Positions 8,038 to 16,070 of a DNA stretch of 64,000 bases are shown here, in pieces. The translations under genes and the position numbers were made by a program. The notes beneath the pieces were generated by a model, which was not told where the DNA came from, ran no database searches, and was given only the letters and a program-made list of their open reading frames with translations. The DNA is from Limnoglobus roseus. GTDB lineage: Bacteria > Planctomycetota > Planctomycetia > Gemmatales > Gemmataceae. The DNA lies in the NCBI RefSeq assembly GCF_008254045.1, contig NZ_CP042425.1, forward strand, positions 2,356,001 to 2,420,000, given 5' to 3'. Each line of letters begins with the position of its first letter. The first letter of the stretch is position 1.

Positions 8038-9747
8038 TCAAACCAACTCGCCGACGGGCACGTCCACCTTTTCGTCCCGCGACGCACTGGGACCAACTTG
8101 TATCGACCCGGCGATGAACTTGAAGAGCCCCTGGAACGCCGCGTACCGCTTCGGGGCGGCCTCGCACTGGACGGCCCCGGCCCGGCCCGCTTGCATGGCG
8201 ACCCCGGTCAGGCACGACTCCCCGTTCCGCGGGAACGCCGCGGCGGCCGAGTCCCCGCCCGACTTGACCTTCACGACCCCCGTCTCGAACCGCTTCGGCA
8301 TCCGCCCCCACTCCTTCGCGCACGCCCGCAGGTAGTCGGCGGCCTTCTTCTCTTCGGGGTTGTCCTGGACCCACAGCCGGACGGTCGCGGCCCGCACGTC
8401 TTGCCCGTAGAACGACCAGTCCCGGTCGTACTGTTCGAACCCGTCTTCCGTCCACACGATCGACTGCTTGTCGCGGGCCGACCGTTCCGTCCAGTGGGTC
8501 GGGATCAGGGCCGAGACAAACCCGCCCGCCGAGCGGCGGCTGAAGCTGACGACGGGCCGCGGAGATTTGACGAGTGACTTTGTCAGGTGGACGGCGACAT
8601 GGGGGAGTGCGTTCGCCAGGGCCGTCGCCGCTTTCGCACTCACCTTGGACGTGGGGAACTGGACGACCCGGAGGCAGGTTAGTCCGTGCAGGTGGCGAAC
8701 CCCGGCGTCGGTCACCCCGTTGCCGAAGAGCGTGAGGAACTCCAGGCTGCTCAACCCGGCGAGGTGCCGCAGCCCGTCGCCGTCCCCGGCTTCAAGGTAC
8801 AAGTGCAGGGCTCGAAGCCGAGTCAGCCCGGCCAGGTGGCGGAGGCATTCGCCGGAGAGCGGGGTCGGCGTGCCGAGCAACAGCATTTCCAACTCGCAGA
8901 GGCCCGACAGGTGTCGCAGACTCTCGTCCCCGGCCAGTTCGCCGAACGGCACGCTCAACTGCCGCAGGTGGGCCAGGCGGCCGATCCGGGCGAGTGTCCG
9001 GTCGCCGAAGCCGCCAGTCCAGCATTTAAACCGCCGAAGTCCGGTCATCTTCTCCAGTCCGGCTAGGTCGTCGTCCTTGGGTTCCAACCCTTCGTCCGGG
9101 AAGAGTTCGAGGTCCTCAAGGGCCGGGCAACGGGCGAGGGGTTTTAGCGGGGCGGTGATTTTCAGGCCGTTGAGGTCTAGCGTGCGGAGCGTCGGGTGCC
9201 CTGCCAGGTGGGTGAGGGCGGCGGTCGTCACGCCCCAGCACCGGCCGAAATTCAGGGTCTCCATGTGCGGCAGCCAGCGGAGGTGGCGGATGTCCTCGTC
9301 GGCTGCGTCGCCGTGACTGATCTCGACGGTCCGCCCGCCGTCGTACGGCCGGTCCCCGATCAAGGCGATGCCCTGAGCGTACCGCTCGGCCGCCTCCTGC
9401 CGCCGGTCCGCGGGGAGGCGTGCGACCCGGTTCGCCCGGCGACGGCGGAACTCGTTCCAAGCCGGACTGTTGTGGTCCTGGTCGTACACCTTCACCGCGG
9501 TGCCCGGGGGCAGGCCGTCGAGGATGGCGAACTGGACTCGGCTCAGCTTGGCGTTGGCGATCGACACGGCCGCGATCTGCGGCAACCGAGCGACAAAGCG
9601 GAGGACGTCGGACGTGACACGGATTTCAGCCAGCCAAACGTGCCGGACGTCGGGCAGGTCCTGGAGCGGGGCCAAGTCCGAAACCGTCCCGGCTCTGAGG
9701 AGGGCCGTGGCGCCGTCGTTCCGGAGTTCGATAACCGATTCGGCCAT
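8038..9747 (-). CDS. Leucine-rich-repeat protein
   Basis: A 569-residue protein whose residues about 170-410 form leucine-rich repeats of roughly 23-25 residues, for example LRHLAGLSSLEFLTLFGNGV, LTHLAGHPTLRTLDLNGLK and LRHLHGLTCLRVVQFP. The C-terminal ~150 residues (WTEDGFEQYDRDWSFYGQDV onward) do not resemble a family I recognise. No signal peptide is evident, so it may be cytoplasmic. ATG 9747 is preferred over an upstream ATG because the 29-residue extension is low-complexity. LRR proteins of this type are abundant in Gemmata-like planctomycetes and probably mediate protein contacts. The partner is unknown. Confidence 0.7.
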   Translation of the reverse strand: MAESVIELRNDGATALLRAGTVSDLAPLQDLPDVRHVWLAEIRVTSDVLRFVARLPQIAAVSIANAKLSRVQFAILDGLPPGTAVKVYDQDHNSPAWNEFRRRRANRVARLPADRRQEAAERYAQGIALIGDRPYDGGRTVEISHGDAADEDIRHLRWLPHMETLNFGRCWGVTTAALTHLAGHPTLRTLDLNGLKITAPLKPLARCPALEDLELFPDEGLEPKDDDLAGLEKMTGLRRFKCWTGGFGDRTLARIGRLAHLRQLSVPFGELAGDESLRHLSGLCELEMLLLGTPTPLSGECLRHLAGLTRLRALHLYLEAGDGDGLRHLAGLSSLEFLTLFGNGVTDAGVRHLHGLTCLRVVQFPTSKVSAKAATALANALPHVAVHLTKSLVKSPRPVVSFSRRSAGGFVSALIPTHWTERSARDKQSIVWTEDGFEQYDRDWSFYGQDVRAATVRLWVQDNPEEKKAADYLRACAKEWGRMPKRFETGVVKVKSGGDSAAAAFPRNGESCLTGVAMQAGRAGAVQCEAAPKRYAAFQGLFKFIAGSIQVGPSASRDEKVDVPVGELV

Positions 9748-9927
9748 GGTGGATGCCCGGAGGGGGAATTGAGAACCCGGGCGGAGTCCGAGGTTCAGTG
9801 TACGAGCCCCGGCTCCGAACGAACCGTTGGGCATGCGGCCTCGGCAAAACTTCGACGTGCGCGTTAGGATCGCATCGCCCCGGTTCGTGTTCTAGGCTTG
9901 CCCTTTGCGTTTCCCCTTGGGTGAGCC

Positions 9928-10500
9928 ATGGCCACGATTGAACTCGGACGGTACGAACTCGAAGATCTTCCGCCGGTGTGCGTCCAGTGCGGTGCCGCCG
10001 CAACGGAGGTCAAGGTCGAGCGGTTCACCTGGACTCCGCAGTGGGCCCAGTTCACTGTGTTCCTGGGGTTGCTGCCGTGGTTCATCTTCGTAGCCCTGAC
10101 ACAGCAGAAGGCAACGGTTCACCTCCCGATGTGTGACGAGCACTTTCGGAGGCGACCGTTGATCGGTCAACTGGTGTGGGTCGGCGTCGCCATCGGTGCC
10201 GCCCTGATCGGCGTGGGGCTCTGTATCGATGAGAATCTCAACCTGCCGAGCAGCATGTACCTGTCGATGGCGGGGTTCGCGACGCTCGTGGTCACGCTGC
10301 TCGTGGTGCTGTTCGGCAGCGACGGCAGCGTCCGGGCGACGCACATTACGCGATCGACGATTACCCTTGATCGGGTGAGTGAGGAGTTCGTCGACGCCGT
10401 CCAGCATGGGTTTGAGCCCTCGGAGGTCGCACAAGAGTTAGCCGACACGCCGCCGAACGGGATGGAATTGCAGACTGCCAAGTATCTCCGGAGGCGGTAG
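9928..10500 (+). CDS. Small membrane protein with zinc-ribbon-like N-terminus
   Basis: A 190-residue hypothetical protein. It begins with a CVQCG pair and has a later CDEHF, suggesting a metal-binding knuckle around residues 18-70. Three or so hydrophobic helices follow (AQFTVFLGLLPWFIFVAL; LVWVGVAIGAALIGVGL; MAGFATLVVTLLVVLF). The soluble C-terminal ~70 residues contain THITRSTITLDRVSEEFVDA. I do not recognise a named family. It is transcribed alone, and the IS3-family element begins 46 bp after its stop, so the coding region is intact. Confidence 0.65.
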   Translation: MATIELGRYELEDLPPVCVQCGAAATEVKVERFTWTPQWAQFTVFLGLLPWFIFVALTQQKATVHLPMCDEHFRRRPLIGQLVWVGVAIGAALIGVGLCIDENLNLPSSMYLSMAGFATLVVTLLVVLFGSDGSVRATHITRSTITLDRVSEEFVDAVQHGFEPSEVAQELADTPPNGMELQTAKYLRRR

Positions 10501-10611
10501 GCCGCGGGCCGAGTTGAGCGGGGCGGACGGGCGGTGACATTCCGCCTATAGTGGACCCCGAAACTGAGACCGCCAGGTAAGCTACTCTGGCGGCCCTCGG
10601 AGGTGGTCCTG

Positions 10612-10899
10612 ATGACGGCGAAGCGGAAGACCCACACGGCGGCGTTCAAAGCCCAGGTCGCTCTGGCCGCGGTGAAGGGCGACAAGACGGTCAACGAGTT
10701 GGCCGCCCACTTCGGCGTCCACCCGACCCTCATCCACGGGTGGAAGAAGCAACTCCTGGCCGGGGCCGAGGCCGTGTTCGCCGCCGGAGCGAAGGCGGTC
10801 GCCCCCGGCGACGACCAGACACCCGCGCTGTACGAGCAGATCGGCCGGCTCAAGGTCGAGCTCGACTGGGTGAAAAAAAAAGCTGCGACGTTCGGTTGA
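10612..10899 (+). CDS. IS3-family transposase orfA
   Basis: A 95-residue protein with the IS3 orfA helix-turn-helix (KRKTHTAAFKAQVALAAVKG; VNELAAHFGVHPTLIHGWKK) and a C-terminal leucine-zipper-like segment (ALYEQIGRLKVELDWVKKKA). It binds the element ends and multimerises with the OrfAB fusion. ATG 10612 follows GGAGG (10599-10603). Near its end is a run of nine A (10873-10881), where the frame change into orfB must occur. Confidence 0.9.
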   Translation: MTAKRKTHTAAFKAQVALAAVKGDKTVNELAAHFGVHPTLIHGWKKQLLAGAEAVFAAGAKAVAPGDDQTPALYEQIGRLKVELDWVKKKAATFG

Positions 10900-11740
10900 C
10901 GACCTGCGGCCGCTGATCGACCCCGGGCACGCCGACCTGAGCGTCCGTCGGCAGTGCCAACTGGTCGGGCTCGGCCGGGCCACGTACTACCGGGGGCCGG
11001 CCGAGGAGTCGGCCGACAACCTGGCCCTCATGCGGCGGATCGACGAGCAGTACACGGCCTGCCCGTTCTACGGCAGCCGGCGGATCGCCCGGTGGCTGGC
11101 CCGCAACGGCCACCCGGCGAACCGCAAGCGGGTCCAGCGGTTGCTCCGGGTCATGGGCCTGGAAGCCATCCACCCGAAGCCGAAGCTGTCGGCCGGGCGG
11201 GGCCACCCGGTGTACCCGTACCTCCTCCGCGGCGTGCCGATCGACCGCGTCGGGCAGGTGTGGAGTGCCGACATTACATACCTGCCGCTGCCCGGCGGGT
11301 TCATGTACTTGGCCGCCACCATCGACTGGTACAGCCGGTACGTGGTGGCCTGGCGGTTGTCGAACACGCTCGACGGGGCGTTCTGCCGGGACATGCTGGA
11401 CGAGGCGTTGGCGGCCGGCACCCCGGAGGTGTTCAACACCGATCAAGGGGTGCAGTTCACGGCCGGGGCGTGGGTCGAGCGGGTGGAGGCGGCCGGGGCG
11501 CGGGTGAGCATGGACGGCCGGGGGCGGTGCCTGGACAACGTGTTCGTCGAGCGGCTGTGGCGGACGGTGAAGTACGAGGACGTGTTCCTGCGGGGATACG
11601 AGACGGTGACCGAGTTGGAGCGGGGGTTGAAGGCGTACTTCACCTTCTACAACGAGGCCCGCTTGCACCAGTCACTGGGGTACAAGACCCCGGCCGAGGT
11701 GTACCGGGCCGGACGGTCAAAAGAGCCGGCGAAGGAGTAG
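10880..11740 (+). CDS. IS3-family transposase orfB (DDE integrase domain)
   Basis: The open frame of 286 codons has the HTH_21-like segment DEQYTACPFYGSRRIARWLA followed by an rve integrase core. The catalytic residues are the D in VWSADITYLP, the D in FNTDQGVQFTA and the E in a motif after DNVFVERLWRT. The frame opens at the A9 run and lies +1 (or -2) relative to orfA, so the usual fused OrfAB must come from slippage at the A run. The start shown is the point where the frame opens, not a proven start codon. Confidence 0.85.
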   Translation, partial: KLRRSVDDLRPLIDPGHADLSVRRQCQLVGLGRATYYRGPAEESADNLALMRRIDEQYTACPFYGSRRIARWLARNGHPANRKRVQRLLRVMGLEAIHPKPKLSAGRGHPVYPYLLRGVPIDRVGQVWSADITYLPLPGGFMYLAATIDWYSRYVVAWRLSNTLDGAFCRDMLDEALAAGTPEVFNTDQGVQFTAGAWVERVEAAGARVSMDGRGRCLDNVFVERLWRTVKYEDVFLRGYETVTELERGLKAYFTFYNEARLHQSLGYKTPAEVYRAGRSKEPAKE

Positions 11741-11784
11741 CTTAAATTCGTCGGTTTTTGTTCTCGCAAATGGGGTCCACTATA

Positions 11785-12065
11785 GCCACAGGCTAACGCA
11801 GGCCGGTTTCCGCCTTTTAACTCTGTGTGTCCCACCCCTGAGCCACGATGCTTAACCGAGAACCGCATCCACTTTTACCGGCCGTGGTATTTCCCGACAC
11901 ATTTGCCTCGTTCTGGGCACGGTAATAGCAAAGGTCAAACATAGGGTTCTTGAAGCGGCTCTCTTCATAGAAAGCACGCGAGGGAATTCGCACGTTTCGA
12001 CTGCGAACATTTGAGCGAACGATTCTGTTGGTTTTCGCACCGCGGCCGGCGAGGGCTCACACCCA
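11785..12065. other. Intergenic region upstream of the LOV histidine kinase
   Basis: About 280 bp between the IS3 copy and the kinase gene. No coding pattern is visible. It presumably contains the kinase promoter; GAGGG near 12049 is a distant ribosome-site candidate. Confidence 0.3.
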
Positions 12066-14927
12066 GTGAATGTGATCACCACTACTAACCTGAGTGCCGT
12101 ACTGACCACTGCGGAATTGTCCCGACGCCCCTCCCGACCGCCGGATCACTTCGCTGAGGCCCGCGCCCTCTCCGAGTTAGCAAAAACGTTAGCGGATGAT
12201 CCCCGCGGCTTGCTTCGCAGATTGTCCGAACTGGCCAAGGAACTGTGCGGCGCGGAGAGCGCGGGGGTTTCGATCCTGGAACCCTCGGGCGACACGTTCC
12301 GCTGGCACGCGATCGCCGGGGATTTCGCTCCCAATATCGGCGGCACGATTGCTCGCGACGCCAGCCCGTGCGGGGTTGTCCTCGAGCGGGACTCGGCCTT
12401 GATGTTCTCGTACCCGGAGCGGCACTTCCCGTATCCGAACGCCGTCGAGCCGCCGATCGTCGAGTCGGTCCTCATCCCATTTCACTCGGGGGGTAAACCG
12501 GTCGGCACGGTCTGGGTGATCGCCCACTCCCCCGAGCGCCGGTTCGACCCCGAAGACGCCCGGCTACTCGGCAGCCTGTCCCGGTTCGCCGCCGCCGCGT
12601 GGCAAACCGTGACCGCACTGGACGCCGCCGAGGCGGCCAAGGCCGAGTCGGACCGGCGGGTTGAGGAGCGGACGGCGGAGGTGCGGGCGGGTGAAGAGAA
12701 ATATCGTGTGCTGTTCAACTCCATTGATGAAGGCTTCTGCATCATCGACGTGCTGTTCGACGGCGAGGTCGCGGTCGATTACCGGTTCGTCGAGGTGAAC
12801 GCCGCGTTCGCGGACCAGACCGGGTTTCGCAACGCGGTTGGCAAGCGGATACGGGAACTCGCCCCGGCGCTTGAGGCGCACTGGTTCGAGGTGTACGGGC
12901 GGGTGGCCAAAACCTGTGAGTCGGTCCGGTTCGAGAGCCGGGCCAAAGAACTCGGCCGGTGGTACGATGTGTACGCCTTCAAGGTGGACGGCGGGGCTCA
13001 CGTCGGCGTTCTGTTCCGCGACGTCACCGAGCGGAAGCGGTCGGAGGAGGAACTGCGGCTGCGCGAGCGGGCCATCCGCGCGGCGTCGCAGGGGCTGGTC
13101 ATCACGGACGTCGGCCGGCCGGACAACCCACTCATTTACGTCAGCGCCGGGTTCGAACGGGTCACCGGTTACCCGGCGGCCGAAGTACTCGGTCGGAACT
13201 GCCGGTTCCTCCAGGGGCCGGACAGCGACCCGGCCACGGTCTTTGTTCTGCGGGAGGCCATTCGTGCGTCGCGGGCGGCAACGGTCGAGTTGCTCAACTA
13301 CCGCAAGGACGGCACCCCGTTCTGGAACGAGGTTTCGCTCTCCCCGGTCGTTGAGGCGGGTCGCGTCACCCACTTCGTCGGGGTGATCACCGACGTGACG
13401 GACCGGCGGCGGATCATTGAGCGGTTGCGGGACCAGGAGGAATTGCTTCGAGAGACTGCCCAGATGACGCATGTCGGTGGGTGGAGCTTCGACCCGTCTA
13501 CCGGGGCGTCGGATTGGACGGAGGAGACGTTCCTCATCCACAATCTGGCCCCAGGGGGGACGGCCGAGAACATGGGCCAAGGGTTGACCCGGTTCCCCGG
13601 TGACGACGGCAAGCGGATCGCCGAGGCCGTGCGGGCGGCCTGCGAGCGCGGCACCCCCTACGACTTGGAGCTGGACTTCGTCGCGGCCGACGGCCAGAAG
13701 AAGCGGGTGCGGGCGATCTGCCGGCCGGTGGTTGCGGAGGGCAAGGTGGTCCGGGTCCGGGGGTCTCTCCAGGACGTCACCGCCCGGCACGCTTTGGAAG
13801 AGAGGCTCCGGCGGTCGCAGAAGATGGAAGCGTTCGGGCAGTTGGCCGGGGGCGTGGCGCACGACTTCAACAACATGCTGCAAGTGATCAACGGGTACGC
13901 CGAACTTGCGATCGACCGGCTCGCGGCCGAGCACGAGGTGTCCGGGCTGTTGCGGGAGATCGGCCGGGCGGGTGAACGGTCGGCCACGCTCACCCGCCAG
14001 CTCCTCGCCTTTGCCCGCCAGGAAATCGTCGCCCCTCGGGTGCTCGACGTGAACGCGGCGGCGTGGGACACGACGGGGATGCTGCGGCGGCTGATCGGTG
14101 AAAACATCCGGCTGGTGACCGATTTCGGATCGGGCGTGTGGCCGGTGCTCGCCGACCCGGGGCAACTCGAACAGGTGCTCATCAACCTGGCGGTGAACGC
14201 GAGGGACGCCATGCCCGACGGCGGTGCCCTAACAATCTCTTCGCGGAACGAAACGGTGACCGGCGACGGTGAGGTACCGCCCGGTCAGTACGCGGTGCTG
14301 TCGGTGGCGGACACCGGGACGGGGATGCCGCCGGAGGTGCAGACCCGGGTGTTCGAGCCGTTCTTCACAACGAAAGGAGTGGGCAAGGGGACGGGACTGG
14401 GTCTGGCGACGGTGTACGGCATCGTACAGCAGGCGGGCGGGCACGTTCGGGTGCGGTCGAAAATGAACGAGGGCAGCACGTTCGAGGTACTCCTGCCACG
14501 AACAAATGACCCGAAGGCGGCTACGGCCACCAAATCGGGTGGAAAGCTCCCGCGCGGGACGGAGACGGTTCTAGTGGTCGAGGACGAGACGGCCGTGCGG
14601 GGGCTGGTGAAACTCGTCCTTTCGGGCTGCGGGTACAAGGTACTGGTGGCGGGAGACGGGGTGGCGGCCGAGCGGGTGGCGGCCGAGCACGCCGGGCCGA
14701 TCCACTTGGTGCTGAGTGACGTGGTCATGCCCGGGGCGGGGGGGCGAGCGGTCGCGGCCGGCGTGTCGGCGAAACACCCGGAGGCGCGGGTGGTGTTCAT
14801 GAGCGGGTACACGGACGACGCGGTGGTGCGGCACGGGGTGTCGGCGGAGGTGCCGTTCCTCCAGAAGCCGTTCACGCCCGAGGTGCTGGCCACCAAGGTG
14901 CGTCAAGTTCTGGACGGCTCACGTTGA
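12066..14927 (+). CDS. Hybrid sensor histidine kinase: GAF-PAS-LOV-PAS-HisKA-HATPase-REC
   Basis: A 953-residue soluble sensor kinase. Order: GAF-like domain (about 35-190), PAS (about 208-325), LOV-type PAS (about 335-450), PAS_3-like domain (about 460-575), HisKA with the H-box GGVAHDFNNML (His599), HATPase (N-box NLAVNARDAMPDGG, G-box GKGTGLGLATVYGI) and a receiver with phospho-acceptor Asp885 in LVLSDVVMP. The LOV domain carries GRNCRFLQGPDSD with the flavin-adduct cysteine at 379, plus VELLNYRKDGTPFWNEVSLS and HFVGVITDVTDR, so it should bind a flavin and sense blue light. No membrane segment is visible. GTG 12066 is the assumed start. No cognate response regulator lies next to it. Confidence 0.88.
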   Translation: MNVITTTNLSAVLTTAELSRRPSRPPDHFAEARALSELAKTLADDPRGLLRRLSELAKELCGAESAGVSILEPSGDTFRWHAIAGDFAPNIGGTIARDASPCGVVLERDSALMFSYPERHFPYPNAVEPPIVESVLIPFHSGGKPVGTVWVIAHSPERRFDPEDARLLGSLSRFAAAAWQTVTALDAAEAAKAESDRRVEERTAEVRAGEEKYRVLFNSIDEGFCIIDVLFDGEVAVDYRFVEVNAAFADQTGFRNAVGKRIRELAPALEAHWFEVYGRVAKTCESVRFESRAKELGRWYDVYAFKVDGGAHVGVLFRDVTERKRSEEELRLRERAIRAASQGLVITDVGRPDNPLIYVSAGFERVTGYPAAEVLGRNCRFLQGPDSDPATVFVLREAIRASRAATVELLNYRKDGTPFWNEVSLSPVVEAGRVTHFVGVITDVTDRRRIIERLRDQEELLRETAQMTHVGGWSFDPSTGASDWTEETFLIHNLAPGGTAENMGQGLTRFPGDDGKRIAEAVRAACERGTPYDLELDFVAADGQKKRVRAICRPVVAEGKVVRVRGSLQDVTARHALEERLRRSQKMEAFGQLAGGVAHDFNNMLQVINGYAELAIDRLAAEHEVSGLLREIGRAGERSATLTRQLLAFARQEIVAPRVLDVNAAAWDTTGMLRRLIGENIRLVTDFGSGVWPVLADPGQLEQVLINLAVNARDAMPDGGALTISSRNETVTGDGEVPPGQYAVLSVADTGTGMPPEVQTRVFEPFFTTKGVGKGTGLGLATVYGIVQQAGGHVRVRSKMNEGSTFEVLLPRTNDPKAATATKSGGKLPRGTETVLVVEDETAVRGLVKLVLSGCGYKVLVAGDGVAAERVAAEHAGPIHLVLSDVVMPGAGGRAVAAGVSAKHPEARVVFMSGYTDDAVVRHGVSAEVPFLQKPFTPEVLATKVRQVLDGSR

Positions 14928-15035
14928 ACGCATCGATATCGGGGATAGAACGGGTGAAGATGCTCCGAAGTCGAGCACTGAGGTGACCAAATGCTGCGGT
15001 TTACCGTCGTCGCCCTTCTGGTTCTCTTCTCGTTA

Positions 15036-16067
15036 GTGTCGTTTCGAACCTGATCTAGCGTGTCCCACGTCTGATGGCGTACCCTCACACCTCGCCAGGA
15101 GGGCGCGACATGCGGGCGTACTCGATCGATCTTCGGGTCCGGGTGCTGGAGGCCGCCGCGGCCGGGGACGGCACGGCCGAGCTGGCCGACCGGTTCTCCG
15201 TCAGCCCGGCCTGGGTCCGCCGGCTCCGGCAGCGGCATCGGCAGACCGGCGAAGTCGGCCCCCGCGTCGCCCGCCCGACCCGCGCCGCGAAACTGGCCGC
15301 CCACCACCACCGCATCCGCGAACTCCTGGCCGCCACCCCGGACCTGACCCTGGTCGAACTCCGCGGCGAGTTGAAGGTCACGGTGGCCCTGTCCACCCTG
15401 TGGGCCGCCGTCCGCGGGCTCGGGTACACGTTCAAAAAAAGTCACCCGGGCGGCCGAACAGGACCGGCCGGACGTGCGGGCCGCCCGCGACGCCTGGCGT
15501 AGCGACACCGCCCCGGCCGTCGACCCGACGCGGGTCGTGTTCGTGGACGAGACGGCCGCCAACACGACCATGGACCGGCGGTACGGGTACGCCCCCAGGG
15601 GCGACCCGGTCGTCGGTTCGGTCCCCCACGGTCACTACAAGAGCCTGACCTTCACGGCCGCCGTCCGTGCCGACGGGATGGTCGCCACCCAGGTGCTCGA
15701 CGGGCCCATGACCGGGGATCGGTTCCGCGACTACGTCACGTCCGTCTTGGTCCCGGCCCTGCGACCGGGTGACACGGTGGTGCTCGACAACCTGCCGTGT
15801 CACAAGTCGGCCGCCGTCCGGACGGCGGTTGAAGCCGCCGGGTGCCGGCTGGTGTTCCTCCCCCCGTACTCGCCGGATCTGAACCCGATCGAGCTGGCAT
15901 TCGCCAAGCTCAAGCGGCTCCTCCGATCGGACGGCCACCGGGCTGTCCCGACCCTCCTTACATTCCTGGCGTCGGTGTCGCGGGTGTTCCAGCCGGACGA
16001 GTGTGCGGCCTACATCCGCCATTGCGGGTACGGACTGCCACACGCTACGCCGTCACCGAACCGATAC
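15036..16067 (+). mobile_element. IS630-family insertion sequence
   Basis: The element is 1032 bp, bounded by TA on both sides (15034-15035 and 16068-16069), the target duplication of the IS630/Tc1/mariner group. Imperfect ~28-bp terminal inverted repeats share outer GT.TCG.TTCG and inner TAGCGTGT blocks (15036-15063 against the complement of 16040-16067). It carries a two-frame transposase joined at an A7 run. Insertion within the signal-peptide codons of an oxidoreductase restores that gene exactly when removed, which fixes the ends. Confidence 0.88.
15110..15502 (+). CDS. IS630-family transposase, first frame
   Basis: The N-terminal part of the transposase. The helix-turn-helix region reads YSIDLRVRVLEAAAAGDGTA and LADRFSVSPAWVRRLRQRHR, with a winged-helix-like second part ending GLGYTFKKSHPGG. 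ATG 15110 follows AGGAGG (15097-15102). The true product probably shifts -1 at the A7 run (15434-15440, slippery A AAA AAG-like) into the second frame. The unshifted frame continues 20 codons without homology. Confidence 0.82.
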   Translation: MRAYSIDLRVRVLEAAAAGDGTAELADRFSVSPAWVRRLRQRHRQTGEVGPRVARPTRAAKLAAHHHRIRELLAATPDLTLVELRGELKVTVALSTLWAAVRGLGYTFKKSHPGGRTGPAGRAGRPRRLA

Positions 16068-16070
16068 TAA
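15441..16070 (+). CDS. IS630-family transposase, second frame (DDE domain)
   Basis: A 209-codon frame with the DDE_3 core. The catalytic Asp residues are in VVFVDETAANTTM and VVLDNLPCHKS, and the Glu is in SPDLNPIELAFAKLKRLL. The frame is entered by a -1 shift at 15434-15440; an internal GTG at 15474 could be an independent start. The stop TAA (16068-16070) is made from the TA target duplication plus one host base, so the element itself supplies no stop codon. Confidence 0.85.
   Translation, partial: VTRAAEQDRPDVRAARDAWRSDTAPAVDPTRVVFVDETAANTTMDRRYGYAPRGDPVVGSVPHGHYKSLTFTAAVRADGMVATQVLDGPMTGDRFRDYVTSVLVPALRPGDTVVLDNLPCHKSAAVRTAVEAAGCRLVFLPPYSPDLNPIELAFAKLKRLLRSDGHRAVPTLLTFLASVSRVFQPDECAAYIRHCGYGLPHATPSPNRY

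Larger units (their letters stand above)
10547..11784 (+). mobile_element. IS3-family insertion sequence, copy 1
   Basis: The element is 1238 bp with perfect terminal inverted repeats TATAGTGGACCCC (10547-10559) and its complement (11772-11784). It is flanked by a 3-bp target duplication GCC (10544-10546 and 11785-11787), typical of IS3. It encodes orfA (helix-turn-helix) and orfB (DDE integrase). A second copy of identical length is at 45722-46959 in the opposite orientation. Both ends and both frames are intact, so it may be active. Confidence 0.93.

Noticed and set aside
10870..10900. Classical -1 ribosomal frameshift joining IS3 orfA and orfB
   Set aside because: The -1 frame after the A run reaches a stop within a dozen codons; orfB lies in the +1/-2 frame in both copies.
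15056..16047. IS630 ends placed at the TAGCGTGT blocks
   Set aside because: These are only the inner parts of the terminal repeats; ends at 15036 and 16067 give longer repeats, TA duplication and an exact in-frame restoration of the host gene.
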